Source of the DNA: Zoroaster sp. YZ-2022
Taxonomy: Eukaryota > Echinodermata > Asteroidea > Forcipulatida > Zoroasteridae
Length of the DNA: 64,000 nt
Reading direction: 5' to 3'
Assembly (NCBI GenBank): GCA_029582265.1
Contig: CM055819.1
Location: forward strand, 40,414,761-40,478,760
The notes beneath the pieces are model-generated. The model saw only the letters and a list, made by a program, of their open reading frames with translations, had not been told where the DNA came from and did no database searches. Positions within the stretch are counted from its first letter, which is position 1. Every line of letters starts with the position of its first letter. Both the position numbers and the translations under genes were made by a program. Of this stretch, positions 11,501 to 22,800 are shown one piece after another.

Positions 11501-12007
11501 TACTCATAAAAAATCATTGATTTTAATATGTAAATATATTAATGAATTTCGATCCTAATGATGTCAACAAACATGAAAACCCCAAATCAGATTTTCAACA
11601 ACAAAAAAATCAACCTCTCAACATTCAATCGCCCATGTGCAACATGTGACTTATTTACACAGAGCAGGTCACATATTGTAGGAGTATACCGAGTTATTTG
11701 CATCAGTTAATTCTCATTCCCCAGATGCCGAGATCATAAAATTGTGCAAACCAATCATCCCTGAATTTTAATTTTTTTAAATTTTGTTTTCTTCTCTCTT
11801 TCATGTACCTACCCACAGTGGGCCGCAGAGTCCATGACCGTCCCTGCTGTACCGATGCAGCAGGGCTTTACCAAGACCGACGACTGGGCCGCCACTGACC
11901 CCAGTGCTGCCTCCAAGGATTGGTCTGGTACCACTTCAGCTTCAGCTTCAGCTCCGGCGCCCAACGCTGGCGACTGGGGCGGTTCCGGCAACAAGGACTG
12001 GAACTAG
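5563..12007 (+). CDS. RPSA: 40S ribosomal protein SA (laminin receptor 1)
   Basis: Small-subunit protein related to bacterial uS2; in animals it has a C-terminal extension and is also reported as a laminin-binding surface protein. Coding exons are 5598-5730 (exon begins 5563 with 5' UTR), 7083-7201, 8145-8390, 9777-9905, 10418-10564 and 11819-12007. All have GT-AG borders, and the phases sum to 321 codons including the stop. The start [20 protein letters not shown] is the family N-terminus. The uS2 fold runs to about residue 205 and includes '[11 protein letters not shown]' and the 'IPCNNK' start of the laminin-binding peptide G region, interrupted by an intron exactly after IPCNNK. The tail holds acidic (E/D/K)-x-W repeats (DQWGAQ, DDWAAT, KDWSG, GDWGG, KDWN end). 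At 320 residues it is slightly longer than the human 295, mostly in the tail. No frame damage is seen. Near certain. Confidence 0.98.
5832..6197. mobile_element. Family E MITE
   Basis: TTAA|CCCTAACTCCC at the left (5832) and GGGG|TTAA at the right (6194-6197). The body has 'CATTTGCTTACACATAAC', 'TGGCCAGGGACCCTCCC' and repeated 'CTCAATCCTCCAAAATCC'. In the first long RPSA intron after the start. Confidence 0.85.
6329..6650. mobile_element. Family F MITE
   Basis: ACCCTAACCC...GGTTAGGGTT ends. The body repeats 'CCAACTGTTGGACTT' and 'CATCAAAATCCAACACCATG' roughly every 110 bases. The target duplication is not preserved. Confidence 0.7.
7062..7082 (+). repeat. Poly-C tract serving as RPSA splice-acceptor pyrimidine tract
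   Basis: About 17 consecutive C (7061-7077) then ATACAG directly before the exon at 7083. A homopolymer this close to an essential acceptor is length-unstable. Confidence 0.75.
7472..7883. mobile_element. Family E MITE, reverse orientation (TTAT duplication)
   Basis: TTAT|CCCTAACCTTCC at 7472 and GTTAGGG|TTAT at 7880-7883. The body is the reverse complement of the copy at 5832-6197. Confidence 0.85.
8450..9017. mobile_element. Family K element interrupted by a family B MITE
   Basis: The outer ends 'CCGATTTCATGGAGCTGCTT' and 'AATTCTATGAAATTGGCCCC' are the inverted ends seen in other K copies (15967-16253, 33760-34345). The interior is rich in TTGCTAAGCAA/TTGCTTAGCAA. The family B copy sits inside it. 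Confidence 0.7.
8618..8993. mobile_element. Family B MITE nested in family K
   Basis: TTAA|CCCTCCTACTTCTGG at 8618 and CAGTAGGAGGG|TTAA at 8990-8993. The body has many CAAATGGT/ACCATTTG blocks. Removing one TTAA and the insert rejoins the K sequence. Confidence 0.88.
9109..9330. mobile_element. GC-rich 222-base MITE with perfect-looking TIRs
   Basis: Ends GCGTTCCGCTTGCGCGAA and its reverse complement; inside are many TTCGC/GCGAAC motifs in both orientations. Base composition is sharply richer in CpG than its surroundings. In an RPSA intron. Confidence 0.8.
10000..10078 (+). repeat. Degenerate hammerhead-like / Penelope-type relic
   Basis: 'CTATGAGAAAGAC...CTCAAAACGTTAGGCC' resembles the core-stem-GAAACG layout of the clearer copies at about 34255-34300. 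Strongly decayed. Confidence 0.25.
10205..10285 (+). repeat. SINE P fragment (tRNA-derived, B-box part)
   Basis: 'GTTTAAATCCCGCCTGAG' followed by 'GTGCTTCATCCATAC' and 'GGTGTAAGAGCAA' matches the middle and 3' part of the copies at 16861-17020 and 18965-19165. Confidence 0.6.
10690..10852 (-). repeat. SINE Q fragment (tRNA-derived)
   Basis: The minus strand reads a B box (GTTTGAATCCC), then GTGTCCTTGAGCAACAC, the conserved block seen in the longer copies. Confidence 0.6.
10859..10948. mobile_element. 90-base family E-like MITE
   Basis: TTAA|CCCTAACTCCCTA...TAGGGAGTTAGGG|TTAA, almost only the inverted ends. It directly abuts the SINE Q fragment. Confidence 0.8.
10953..11190. repeat. Family N dispersed repeat
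   Basis: 'CCTGTCATTTCTCAGGATTT', 'AAAGAAGAGAAGTAGC' and a terminal 'AAATCACACCTCTG' recur at 21622-21890 and 56513-56805. Confidence 0.55.
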
Positions 12008-12127
12008 ACCGTTACTGGCTGCTTAACCATCGAGAGCAGGGACCCCCTCCCCCCCCAACACTCCAGTGGACTTCAATTAACCAGAAGTCTTAGAAATTTG
12101 AATTTGGAAATATGCATCAGTTTGTCA

Positions 12128-12133
12128 AATAAA
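12128..12133 (+). terminator. RPSA polyadenylation signal AATAAA
   Basis: First AATAAA, about 120 bases after the stop codon, as expected for a ribosomal protein mRNA with a short 3' UTR. A second AATAAA at 12584-12589 could serve a longer form. Confidence 0.6.
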
Positions 12134-12863
12134 ATTAAAACTTTAAAAAAACTGAAGCTAGTTTTACAACAAATTTACCCCAAAAAACAAAGCCAATTAA
12201 GAACGCAAGACTTAACGGCACCTTCATTTCGTAACAGAAAGAACACTTTACCGGAAAGAATACCGAGTTACGTATTTACACTGTCCGTTGTTCTTTTATA
12301 GGAAAAGGTTTGAAAACTGGTGGGAAGGGGGATTCAAAGAAATTAGTCACATCCTCAGAGAACTGTGAAGGCAACATGATTGCTCCTAAAGAAGCAAATA
12401 AAATGAAACCAAACCATTACATCTTGTGTCCTCGAGTCGTATTTTGAAGGGAGTGGGATATCGTCGTATCTCAGCGCGTATTGTTTTTGTGTGTACATCC
12501 GGGCTATTTTAAGCGAGATACAACCTTTTTGCACTGGCACGATGATATATTACCACATACTTATTTTATAGGAAAGCTGAATCAATAAACTTCTCAGCCA
12601 CTTTGTGGCACTTTAAAAAAAAAATGTGACAATATACACTCGTATGTATTGTTTCATGTCGGTATCTTAAGGAATATGTTTTATTTTTATTCGTTTTCTA
12701 GAAAATAATGCCACACATATTCCCAATTAAATTGTCTGAACAAGTTGAAGATTACATCACATTCAGATCATTAGAAATACAATCCCCCCCCCAAAAAAAA
12801 AATAATAAAAAATAAAATGCTTAATAAATTTAAAGTAAAATTTGAAATCATCAATTACATGAA

Positions 12864-12974
12864 ACCTCCAAGGAGCGCTTTTAGAAACTGGTACTTTCAC
12901 TTCTTCAGAAGTACAGCCCTGAATATGAAAAATCTACGAAAATGCATGGTGCATTTTGGAGGATTCAGGTTAAG
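12864..12974. repeat. Family D fragment
   Basis: Deleted copy retaining 'GAAACTGGTACTTTCAC' and 'GCATGGTGCATTTT'. The sequence after it (about 12975-13075) matches that after the family D copy at 32648-32907, so a larger shared repeat surrounds both. Confidence 0.65.
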
Positions 12975-13236
12975 CTACGAATCTACAGTCCTTTGTAAAT
13001 GCCACCACTATTCAACACTTTACAATAGACTTGCTCAAGCTAGGGATCAGTGATGATCTATTGAACATGAGCAAGAACAATAATATCCTACATGACAAGG
13101 TCATATTACCGTTGCTGCTGCATAAATGTGCCAGTAATTTTCAGTCACAATTCTCTGCTTAATGAAATTAGACCCTGGTTGTTAATACGTGGCTCAGAAA
13201 AGGGAAACTTCGCCCAAATATGAATGTGAAAAGTCC

Positions 13237-13414
13237 TTAAAGGGGGCAGTATCGTCACAATAACAGCAGACTTTCGACAGGGCATAGAATCAGTGTCCTT
13301 GTTCAAGATGAATGGCTCATTTATGTGGGGGTACTATGGTAGTCACTGAGTTAATTTAAAAAAATGGCATTTCGATTCCATGCCCTGTTGATCGTGATGA
13401 TACTGCCCCTTTAA
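13237..13414. mobile_element. Family J MITE
   Basis: TTAA|AGGGGGCAGTATCGTCA at the left and ATGATACTGCCCCT|TTAA at the right. The body has 'GGGCATAGAATCAGTGTCC'. Confidence 0.82.
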
Positions 13415-14513
13415 GAAAATATTTAATATAAATAATCAGTCAGGAAAGCTGTCAATCTACATGTTGCTAATTACTAAACTAGTATATAAAAAAAAAAATA
13501 AGTAATCGGAATGAAGCGAATTGATACATGTACAAATAGCATTGCACGATTTAGATTATTTTTCATGTATAATAACTTTCCCACACAAAATCAACATTGC
13601 GCTGACTACATGAAGACGGAACAGAAATTTAAAAAAAAACAAAGCGAAATAATTATCTACAATAGCGGAATGGCTTGTTGCCTTCACAAAGTGTGCCTGC
13701 CTGCTTTAACCCAGTCCACGGCACTGTACTCCAAATGCATACCTTCACAACCATCATGACAGAAGTGCTTGATGTTGCTTGCTTGTTCCAGAACTAAAAG
13801 CCATGTGCCAAGTACATATTCAAACATTTTTTTTTCTTTTCTGGACCTTGCACGTCAGTCTGTGGAATACAACGTCACAAATTGCCCAAGTCCATAGTTC
13901 TTAGAGAACTATGTTAGACTAGGTTATTACACAAATGCACTCTTCGTGTAAGTAACATACTTCTGAAAATAGCTTTAAAAAATTCAAATGAATATTTTTA
14001 AAAATATATATTACAACAAGCTCTATTTAAAGTTTCCAATATCTAGCGAGTACATTTGCCTGACCCGTCTTCCAATGTTACACCTACAGGCAAAATGTTA
14101 CCATTAGCTATTACTGAAATTGTTTTCTTCATAGTTTTTAAACAAAATTCACTCAAAGGTTTTCTCCAAATATGCTTAATAATCAACCAGTTCAATTTAT
14201 ACTTTGTCCATGAAAATATACTATTATCTGTCTCATAACACAAATAAGGAAATATTTAAGTGAATTTATATTTTAATACCAATACTGAATGAAATCGTAT
14301 TCTAAAGGCTCACAAAACCCTTAAGTCTCCAAATTATGTAAAACACATTATCTGTTTTTATTCTACTACAAACAAGAGATTATTTTTGTATATCATTTGA
14401 TTATGACTATTTTCCCCCATTTCAAATAATCAAATAATGGTACGACCTAGGGGCTGGATTCCTTTACTATTCCGAGGATGAACTGTAGGAACTACAATTC
14501 AATAATTCTGAGT
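13415..14513. other. AT-rich intergenic DNA
   Basis: No exon, tRNA or known repeat recognised. Lies between the convergent RPSA and PDXDC1 genes and may include the distal PDXDC1 3' UTR. Confidence 0.4.
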
Positions 14514-14826
14514 TTAACCCTACTTCACATGGAGGCCACTCCGATCCACAAAATTTCCAATATGTTCTTCACCAACCTTTAAAGCATACAAGCCACTGCT
14601 GTCCTTTCCAAGTAATCTTACAAAATCAACCCAAGGCCACTGTAAATAATATCATCTCCGATTACATACTCAACACACACTGAAGGCCATTACAAACCAG
14701 TCTTTAGTGGTTTTGTATAGTGGTTACAGTAAAAATATATGGTCAGGTTACAGCTGGTTGTTTGAACATATTAGTATTGCCTGCAATGTATCAATGAGAG
14801 ACCAGTGACCACTTTACCCTACAATC
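14514..14826. mobile_element. Family A MITE, right end truncated
   Basis: TTAA|CCCTACTTCACATGG start, then 'GAGGCCACTCCGATCCACA' and 'AACATATTAGTATTGCCTGC'. It stops before the AGGG end. Confidence 0.75.
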
Positions 14827-15224
14827 GCAGTTTTGCCAACATAACCAATATTGTACCTTCCCTTCAATGTATATCATGATTCAAAGAGAGTAAGCATACT
14901 CATAGAAGCAGTTTAGCCAACATTACCAATAACCATTACCTTTAAACAGAAATTAAAAAGCAAAATTTTCAATTGAATTCCATTATATTTCACCATTTGT
15001 TACCACCCAGTTACAAAAAATAAATATACTTGATACTAAAATATTTCAATAAACTACATGTGTACAAATCAAAATTGAACTTCTTTGTATAATAACTTGC
15101 TTTTGGAAAACACAAAAACCACACAAACAAATCCCCAAATAAACTGATAAAATGCTGAATAATTTATTTGACTAATGTACAGAATTAAGTCCGGTTACTA
15201 CAAATAATAAGTACTCTTGACACT

Positions 15225-15560
15225 AATAATAATAATAATAATGGAGGCATTTTTAAAGTGTTCTTACACAAGGTATCAAAGTGCTGTACATTATTACCCC
15301 TGCTCATCAGGCGCATAAATCATTCCTGAAACCATCTCAGCTCCCTGGGGAGTATACAGCTCAATTGCTGCCATTACAGCGCATATAGGGCTAATCAAAC
15401 ACAACAACCAACTCTGCCCTCACAGGTACCCATTTTACCCCTGGGTGGAGAGAAACAATTATGGTAAAGTGTCTTGGTAAATTGTCTTGCTCAAGGACAC
15501 AAGCACCACGGTCGCGGTCGGAATTTGAACCCACATTCTGATGACTCAGCCATTAGAACA
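15225..15560 (-). repeat. SINE Q (tRNA-derived) with (TAA)n tail
   Basis: On the minus strand: B box 'GTTCAAATTCC', 'GTGTCCTTGAGCAAGAC', the 'CTCCCCAGGGAGCTGAG' body, then a tail of ATT triplets. Confidence 0.75.
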
Positions 15561-15966
15561 CAATGATATGATAATAAGAGTAGCATTTTTGCTATCATGA
15601 CCAGAAACATAATTCAGTGTCCCTCATCGGGCGAGCATTTCTTTGCAAATTGGGTTGTGCTGCAATTCCTATGACTGCTCTGACCCAAACGTGAACCAAA
15701 ATTTGGGGTCAGCTGTTTTTTTTCTCTCAAGATTTTGGATTGTAAAAAGTTATTGTTTTGTTAAATTTGCTGTTACAAAAGTGATTAATTGTTCGCAGTG
15801 TATCACTCATCATGTTCCATTTCGCTAAAATTATTAACAGTTACAGTAGTATTCATTGAGCCAACTGTAAACTTGCTTCTGTTCATGAATCAGAATCATA
15901 TTTCTGTTCATGACGACCAAAACGTGTTCCGGTGTCCCTAATTTCGCAACTACCAGCTAGCCTTCT

Positions 15967-16253
15967 GGGCCCAATTTCATAGCGCTGCTTACCGGTAAGC
16001 AAATTTTCGTGCTAACTATAGCAGAAAAATTTGCTTAAGCATAATCGTATTTCACAGGTTAGCAAGAAAATTCAGAGCGACGCGTGCGCATTCACCATGG
16101 ATTAGTATTGTTGCATCACTCATTTGCTAGCAATAACAGCCAGCAAGTTAGCGTGCCTTTCTCTATGCTGAACGGTTAGCAGCGCTATGAAATGAAAAAC
16201 GTACAGTAAGCAAAAAATCGGCTGCTTAGTGGCTTTATGAAACTGGGCCCTGA
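15967..16253. mobile_element. Family K element
   Basis: Inverted ends 'GGGCCCAATTTCATAGCGC' and 'TTATGAAACTGGGCCC', with TTGCTTA-type motifs between them. Confidence 0.7.
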
Positions 16254-16423
16254 TTTGAACAACCTGCACTGAAAATCCCTTTTAGTCCTTAATATAATAA
16301 TGTGCAAGTATTGACAATAAGGGTTAAAAAATTCCTCACTGACCCGCAACAATTGGTCAATTTTTAAAAGTGTCTTTACAGTGTGTCACAGTCAATCTTC
16401 TCGTTGTGCTCTAAAGAGTTTCT

Positions 16424-19400
16424 TTATTTCATGTCATGTTCCTCTTCATTCTCAGCGGCAGACTCGATGATGTCAGCCTGGGTTACTTCTTGAAAGCTGC
16501 TGTTACTGTGAACAGTAAGAGAAATGAAGATGGACATGAGACAATTTAAAAAAATAAGCAGAAACACAGCAAGACAGTCCGACAGACGGACAGACAGACA
16601 GGTAAAAAAAATATGACAGACAGAAACAAAAAGACAACCAGAACGACGCACACAAGCAGAGAATAACAATAATCAACAACAGATTGATCAAAATTCTTGC
16701 GTCGGGTGATAAACAATTGATTTAATTTTGCCCTACACTGACGTATGTATAGCACTGCATACTCAATGCTTTCTTAGTGTCTGTGAAAAAAACTTCACAG
16801 GCGACTCGGGCTGGATTCAAACCAGTGACCTCCTGCTTACTCTCGACCACCGAGCTTGCCGGATGACAAATGGCTGGGTAGACTAGTAGTAAGCAGGAGG
16901 TCATGGATTCGAATCCCGCCCGAGCCACCTGTGGAGTTTTTTTCACAGACACTCGGAAAGCACTGAGTATGCAGTGTTTCACGCATACGTCGGTGTAAGG
17001 GCAACATCAAATCAACAACAATCAAAACAACATTTTTAAGGGAAACAGATCAATAAAACAGGAAGGATAGGCAGAGTTAAAAACATGGGTGGAAACTTTT
17101 TAATGAAAACAAAATAACCTACAATTTATTTTATAAAATGTAAATTGTACACACTTATTCATGCAGTGTACTAAAAAAATCTACATGATGACTGCGCAAA
17201 ATAAGACTCATTTTGTTTCGTACTGGAAGTGCTTCACAACTAAACCCCCACCCCATATCCTGCAAAACCCTCTAAGGGGCCACTTCTTGGGAAAAATTCA
17301 GCACTGTTGGAAACTGGTACTTTCACCTCTTCAAATGGGACAAAATTACTACCTGGCAAAAAGTACAGGCCATAAGTGCTGAACATGAAAGACCAACGAA
17401 AATGCATGGTGCATTTTGAAGATAAGGGCATGTTTCCAAAAGTGCACTGATGGATTTTGGAGGATCCAGGAACGTACCTTGCCAGAATACCTAGGGGGGT
17501 AGGGTTAAAGGGACACTATCGTCATGATTAGAGCAGACTTTCAAAAAGGGAATGGAATCAGTGTTCTAGTTTAAGATGAACACAATGACTGCAAATTATT
17601 GGTATCCAAGATCTTTTGTTCTTGCTGATGGATCTTGTTGCACTCTGCAGGCTTCACACTTGGACAACACCGGGGTAGGGATGACTATCTTAACCCTCCT
17701 ACTATAGCTGCACTTTAGTGGCAAGTTGCTATACAGGTCAAAATCAGTCAACTGCCTGTTTTGACTGTTGACCCAAATGTGCACACAGGGGCATTTTGGA
17801 CTGGTTTTTACTGTCATTTTGTCCACCCTGAACAATACAAGACAATGTATTTACCAGTCAAAACCGGTCGACTCATTCTGACCTGTAAATGTACTTACTG
17901 CATGTCAGGTTTGACAGTGTTTGACTTTTAAGTGCACTAGATAGGAGGGTTCAATCATGCAATTCAATTTATCACATAATCCTAGGACAACACAAAACTA
18001 CGGCAAATGACGATGGTGATCCACTGAGCATGCACTGTCAGTCATGAATGCTACATATTTCTACCATGTCCACACAGTGAATACCTTGGACATACAACTC
18101 CACTGCGTCAATCAACTGACAAAAACCTCCTCGCTATCTTCATCGTTAGCCAACATGGCACCGAGCAGCGAGAAATTGACGTCTATTACTTTAGGTTGGA
18201 TACTCAAAGGTACATGTCTTGGCGAAGGAGCAAACAAAAAAGGAAAAATAGTTTGAAAAAAAAAAAAGCGATATTCACAAATACATTCTAGCTGTTCAGC
18301 TCTTTGAATTGATAGAGGATATTGAAGGTATGGTATATGATAGATAGTTTAAAAAAAAAAAAAAGATTTAAATCTAATTTGAGTGCAAATTTTCATAGTG
18401 TAAAGCTGATGATGGTATTAATCTTCCTTAACCAGTTCGCGTCGGGAATAAAAAAGTTTTTCTGGGCCCCTGTGCAGGTTTCTTTTTCCCACACAAACAC
18501 GTTGATGGAAGCTTCCACGGCGCGTGGCCACGTCAACCGAGCATGCATACAAATATTCCGGAGTTTCCAATGGCGTGTTTAGACGGGAAAAAAAATTGCG
18601 TGTATACACGGCCTCCGACGCGAACTGGTTAACCCTAACCTTCCCAAATCCTCCAAAATCCTCTTTGCTTAACTGCAGGATTTTGAAGGATTGAGGTTAT
18701 GTGGAAATTGCAGTGGTGAAGGATTTAGAAGGATTGAGGGCAGATGTGATTATTTGCTTGCTGGATACTGGAGGATTGAGGTTATCAGGTTGTGTGTAGG
18801 CAAATGGGCCTAGAGAGTTAGGGCTAGAGAATTTTTACTAATAATTTACGATAATTTATTATTTCTACGAAAAGTAGAATTTCCAGTTTGAATTTAGGAA
18901 AGAGTACTATTTCCTTAATTCCACATAAGAATTACAACAAATATGGATGCATATGGGTTTGTGACATCCTTGCGTCGGGTGATAAACAATTGATTCAACT
19001 TTTGCCTAGACCTTCGGGTGTATAGCAATGCATGCTCAGTGCTTTCCGAGTGTCTGTGGAAAAAACTTCACATGCGACTCGGGTGGGATTCGAACCCATG
19101 ACCTCCTGCTTACTAGTGCAGATGTCTTAACCTCTCGACCACCGAGCTTGCCCGATGACGATTGGCTGGCTAGAATCCTATATAGCAGCAGGTTCTGCGA
19201 TTGAAAAATTGGACGATGCCGGACTCGAACCCGCAACCTCTCGAATACCGTACGAGCGCTCTACCAACTGAGCTAACCTGCCCCTATGTTGGTGGGCGGT
19301 CCACTTATGCCAATTATCTATTGCTCTATGAGGCCAGGTCAGAGGCCAAACCATATCTGCCGAGTAGCCAGGGAGGGCTCAAGCCCCAGTCAGATGCAAA

Positions 19401-19484
19401 CAACCTGGGTAACGGCAGTAGCAGTGATCACACAACTTGGGACACAACCCTCTTACGTGGTTGTACACTGTATATGTATGTATG

Positions 19485-19541
<57 letters not shown>

Positions 19542-19813
19542 CTCTCTTTTCACCTATAGGGCGACCGCTCCATAGAAACGTGCACAAAATTCCCTCTTAC
19601 CTTTCCCTTTTTTTATATATCCTCCAACCGTCCAAAACTCTGGAAATAAGATGTTTACACTAATTAGAGGCTAAGGAAGCGATGATTTTTAGACTTTATG
19701 ACAAAATTATGACTTTAAAGGGTAGCTGAGCGTTAAGGCGTCCGCAACGGTCGCCTTAACGCAGAGAAATAGCAATTTCTATAGAAGTCGGTCGCCCTAT
19801 GTCCGAACAAGTA

Positions 19814-19895
<82 letters not shown>

Positions 19896-22800
19896 TTTGA
19901 AACCTATCGATACAAACCTATTGTTAAACCTGTCAAAACTCGTCGGTGCAGGGCAAAGATGAATCAATTAAAATATGGATGCATTTTCAATATTTTCTAT
20001 AAAAACCTGTTACAGGCTTCTCATGTTTCTATGTTTTACAACAATTTCTCAGGATGATTGATACTTTACACCAACTTTACACCAAGTAATCTTTTTGATA
20101 ATAATTGGTTAATTTGGTTTATCTGGTAATTGCAAAAGTTTCTGTCTTCACTTTTAAAGTGAGCACTATCAGTGCCCTATCGATCCGAGGTGATCTAAAA
20201 ACAAGCACCCTCAACTGCTTATGCAAGGAGCAGATGCGTTAACCCTAACTCCCTAGGCCCATTTGCTTACACATAACCCGAATCCTTCCTTACTCCCTAG
20301 GCCCATTTGCTTACACATAACCCGAATCCTTCCTTACTCCCTAGGCCCATTTGCTTACACATAACCTGAATCCTTCCTAACTCCCTAGGGTCCATTTGCT
20401 TACACATAACCTGAATCCTTCCTAACTCCCTGCTTACACATAACCTGAATCCTTCCTTACTCCCTAGGCCCATTTGCTTACACATAACCTGAATCCTTCC
20501 TAACTCCCTAGGCCCATTTGCTTACACATAACCTGAATCCTTCCTAACTCCCTAGGCCCATTTGCTTACTCATAACCTGAATCCTTCCTAACTCCCTAGG
20601 CCCATTTGCTTACACATAACCTGAATCCTTCCTAACTCCCTAGGCCCATTTGCTTACACATAACCTGAATCCTTCCTAACTCCCTAGGCCCATTTGCTTA
20701 CACATAACCTGAATCCTCCAAAATCCTTCAGTAGTAAAGCAAGCACATGACATGTATGCACACATGTGTTTCTAATCTGTGATACATGTACATGGCCAGG
20801 GACCCTTCCCTGCATGCATGGAGCAATAAACAGTGTCCACTGACCCCAAGCATTGACCTTTCAATCACTACAACAAATATAGATGTACATGTACCATGGA
20901 AAGGCAAGTATGCCTAATAACCTCAATCCTCCAAAATCCTTCACTTTAATAGCAAAGGGCATGTAGCATGTAACCTCAATCCTTCAAAATCCTTCACTTT
21001 AATAGCAAAGGGCATGTAGCATGTAACCTCAATCCTCCAAAATCCTTCACTTTAATAGCAAAGAGCATGTAGCATGTAACCTCAATCCTTCAAAATCCTT
21101 CACTTTAGCAAAGAGCATGTAGCATGTAACCTCAATCCTTCAAAATCCTTCACTTTGGCAAAGAGGATTTTGGAGGATTTAGGAAGGTTAGGGTTAATAG
21201 AGGAATCCTTGGATACATTGTATAAACGTACACCATTCTCACCTCGTTGTGGTGATGGTACTACTGTTGCTGGCGGTCATCTCTAACCCCTGGGGCTGAG
21301 CCAGCCCCTCCAAATCCCTCTTCTGCACCCTCTGCTGCCCCTTGCCGTCCCCCTGGGCAGACCCCACGTCGTGGGCCGTGCTGCCCGAGAACGGCCCCTC
21401 TACGGAATTTGGAGTGAGGGGTGTGGTGGGTGTGGTGGGTGTGGAAGGGGCTCTCCGAGAGGTGGAGTTCCGGGGCGGGGTAGAGGGTTTGTCGTGCTGG
21501 ACCTGCATGTGGAATTTGTAGGTGTTCTCTGTGCTTTCCAGTGAGCCTGGGTAAGAGTGGATTAAAATGTTGACATTTTGAAATAAAGTTTATTAATTGG
21601 AAATCATTACTTGAAAGTAGCCAGGGGTGCGATTTGACAAAAGTAGCGGGCCTGGCTCTCCCTTTGGTCTAGAGGACAAATCCCTCTGAACCTCATGGAT
21701 TGGAGGATTTACAGACTCTCCACATCCCCACAAACAAGAAACTAGAGGTTTGGAAACAATACTGGCTACTTCTTTCTTTCCTATGGTGTCTACTTCTCTT
21801 CTTTCAAGAACATTTTGAGGAAAAAGGAGATTTGTAAAAAAAAATCCTAAAATCAGGAAAAATCCTGAGAAATCACAGGCCCATGTAGTACATGACATTT
21901 GGTACAGGGTGAAGTTGAAATCAAATTTTCAAATGAGCATCACGCATCGCGTGGTGGAATAGGCTTGCGATCCTTATTGGATGCGTGTACACGTATATTT
22001 TTTACGCACACGCAATGCAGTATTTAAGACTACGCATGCTCTATGCCCATGGTTCTCAGAGAATCTGACATTATGGTCCATGTATGGGTGCTGCTGTCCG
22101 TCTATATACGTGATATGTGTCTGTGGACAAGCACAAACGTCGCAAGAATGAAATGACACTATGCATGGATCATACCTGATGTAAGATTGAGGGATCGGCC
22201 TTTGATAGTCGTGTACTTGGGGGGCGGGGAGAACCAATTCAAGAGAGACGAGACGATGGGCACTTGGCGGAACACACCCTGAGACAAACACAGAGAAATA
22301 TCGAAAACATTTTTAATAGACGTTCATTACATTCAGACAAGACTGATGTTAAAATTAATATGAATTATATATTAAGTAAGACTAATTGCGGTGACACCAT
22401 GTGTAGTAATTAGTTCTGAAAAGAACTGGAGGTTAGTTTCAGAACTGATTACTACTCAATAGAGAATTTCACATGGTGTCACCGCAATTAGTCTTACTTA
22501 TCCTCTGCACCATGCAAAGATACAAGTTTTACCTAATTATATATTGCAAATAAAAAATTAAGCGGAACATTCATAATTTTGGTAAATATCTGAAGTGGAC
22601 ATGTAATATTTTTCCTCAATATGTTTATGAAAATAAACGATCCATATGCATCAGAATTCTTTATTATATATCTCTTTTTTTAACATTTTTTACAAACTTG
22701 TAGCTCTGATAAAGTTTGTTGTACACAAATTCCCTTATCCTTACGCTAACCCATACCACATGAAATAACACTGAACAATCAATTTAACCCTAACCACCCC

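Noticed and set aside
5598..12007. Vertebrate-type H/ACA snoRNAs in RPSA introns
   Set aside because: Vertebrate RPSA hosts snoRNAs, but I could not identify a convincing H/ACA hairpin pair by eye; a covariance search would be needed.
18115..18157. Small acidic minus-strand frame (MLANDEDSEEVFVS) as an alternative PDXDC1 terminal exon
   Set aside because: No convincing acceptor; the exon at 16505-16424 joins in phase and ends the protein without it.
19207..19283. Functional tRNA gene
   Set aside because: A and B boxes are good, but acceptor stem mispairs and the missing T33 argue for a relic; kept only as tRNA-like.
20239..21197. Interstitial telomere repeats
   Set aside because: TTAACCCTAAC occurs only at MITE tips; there is no (TTAGGG)n array.
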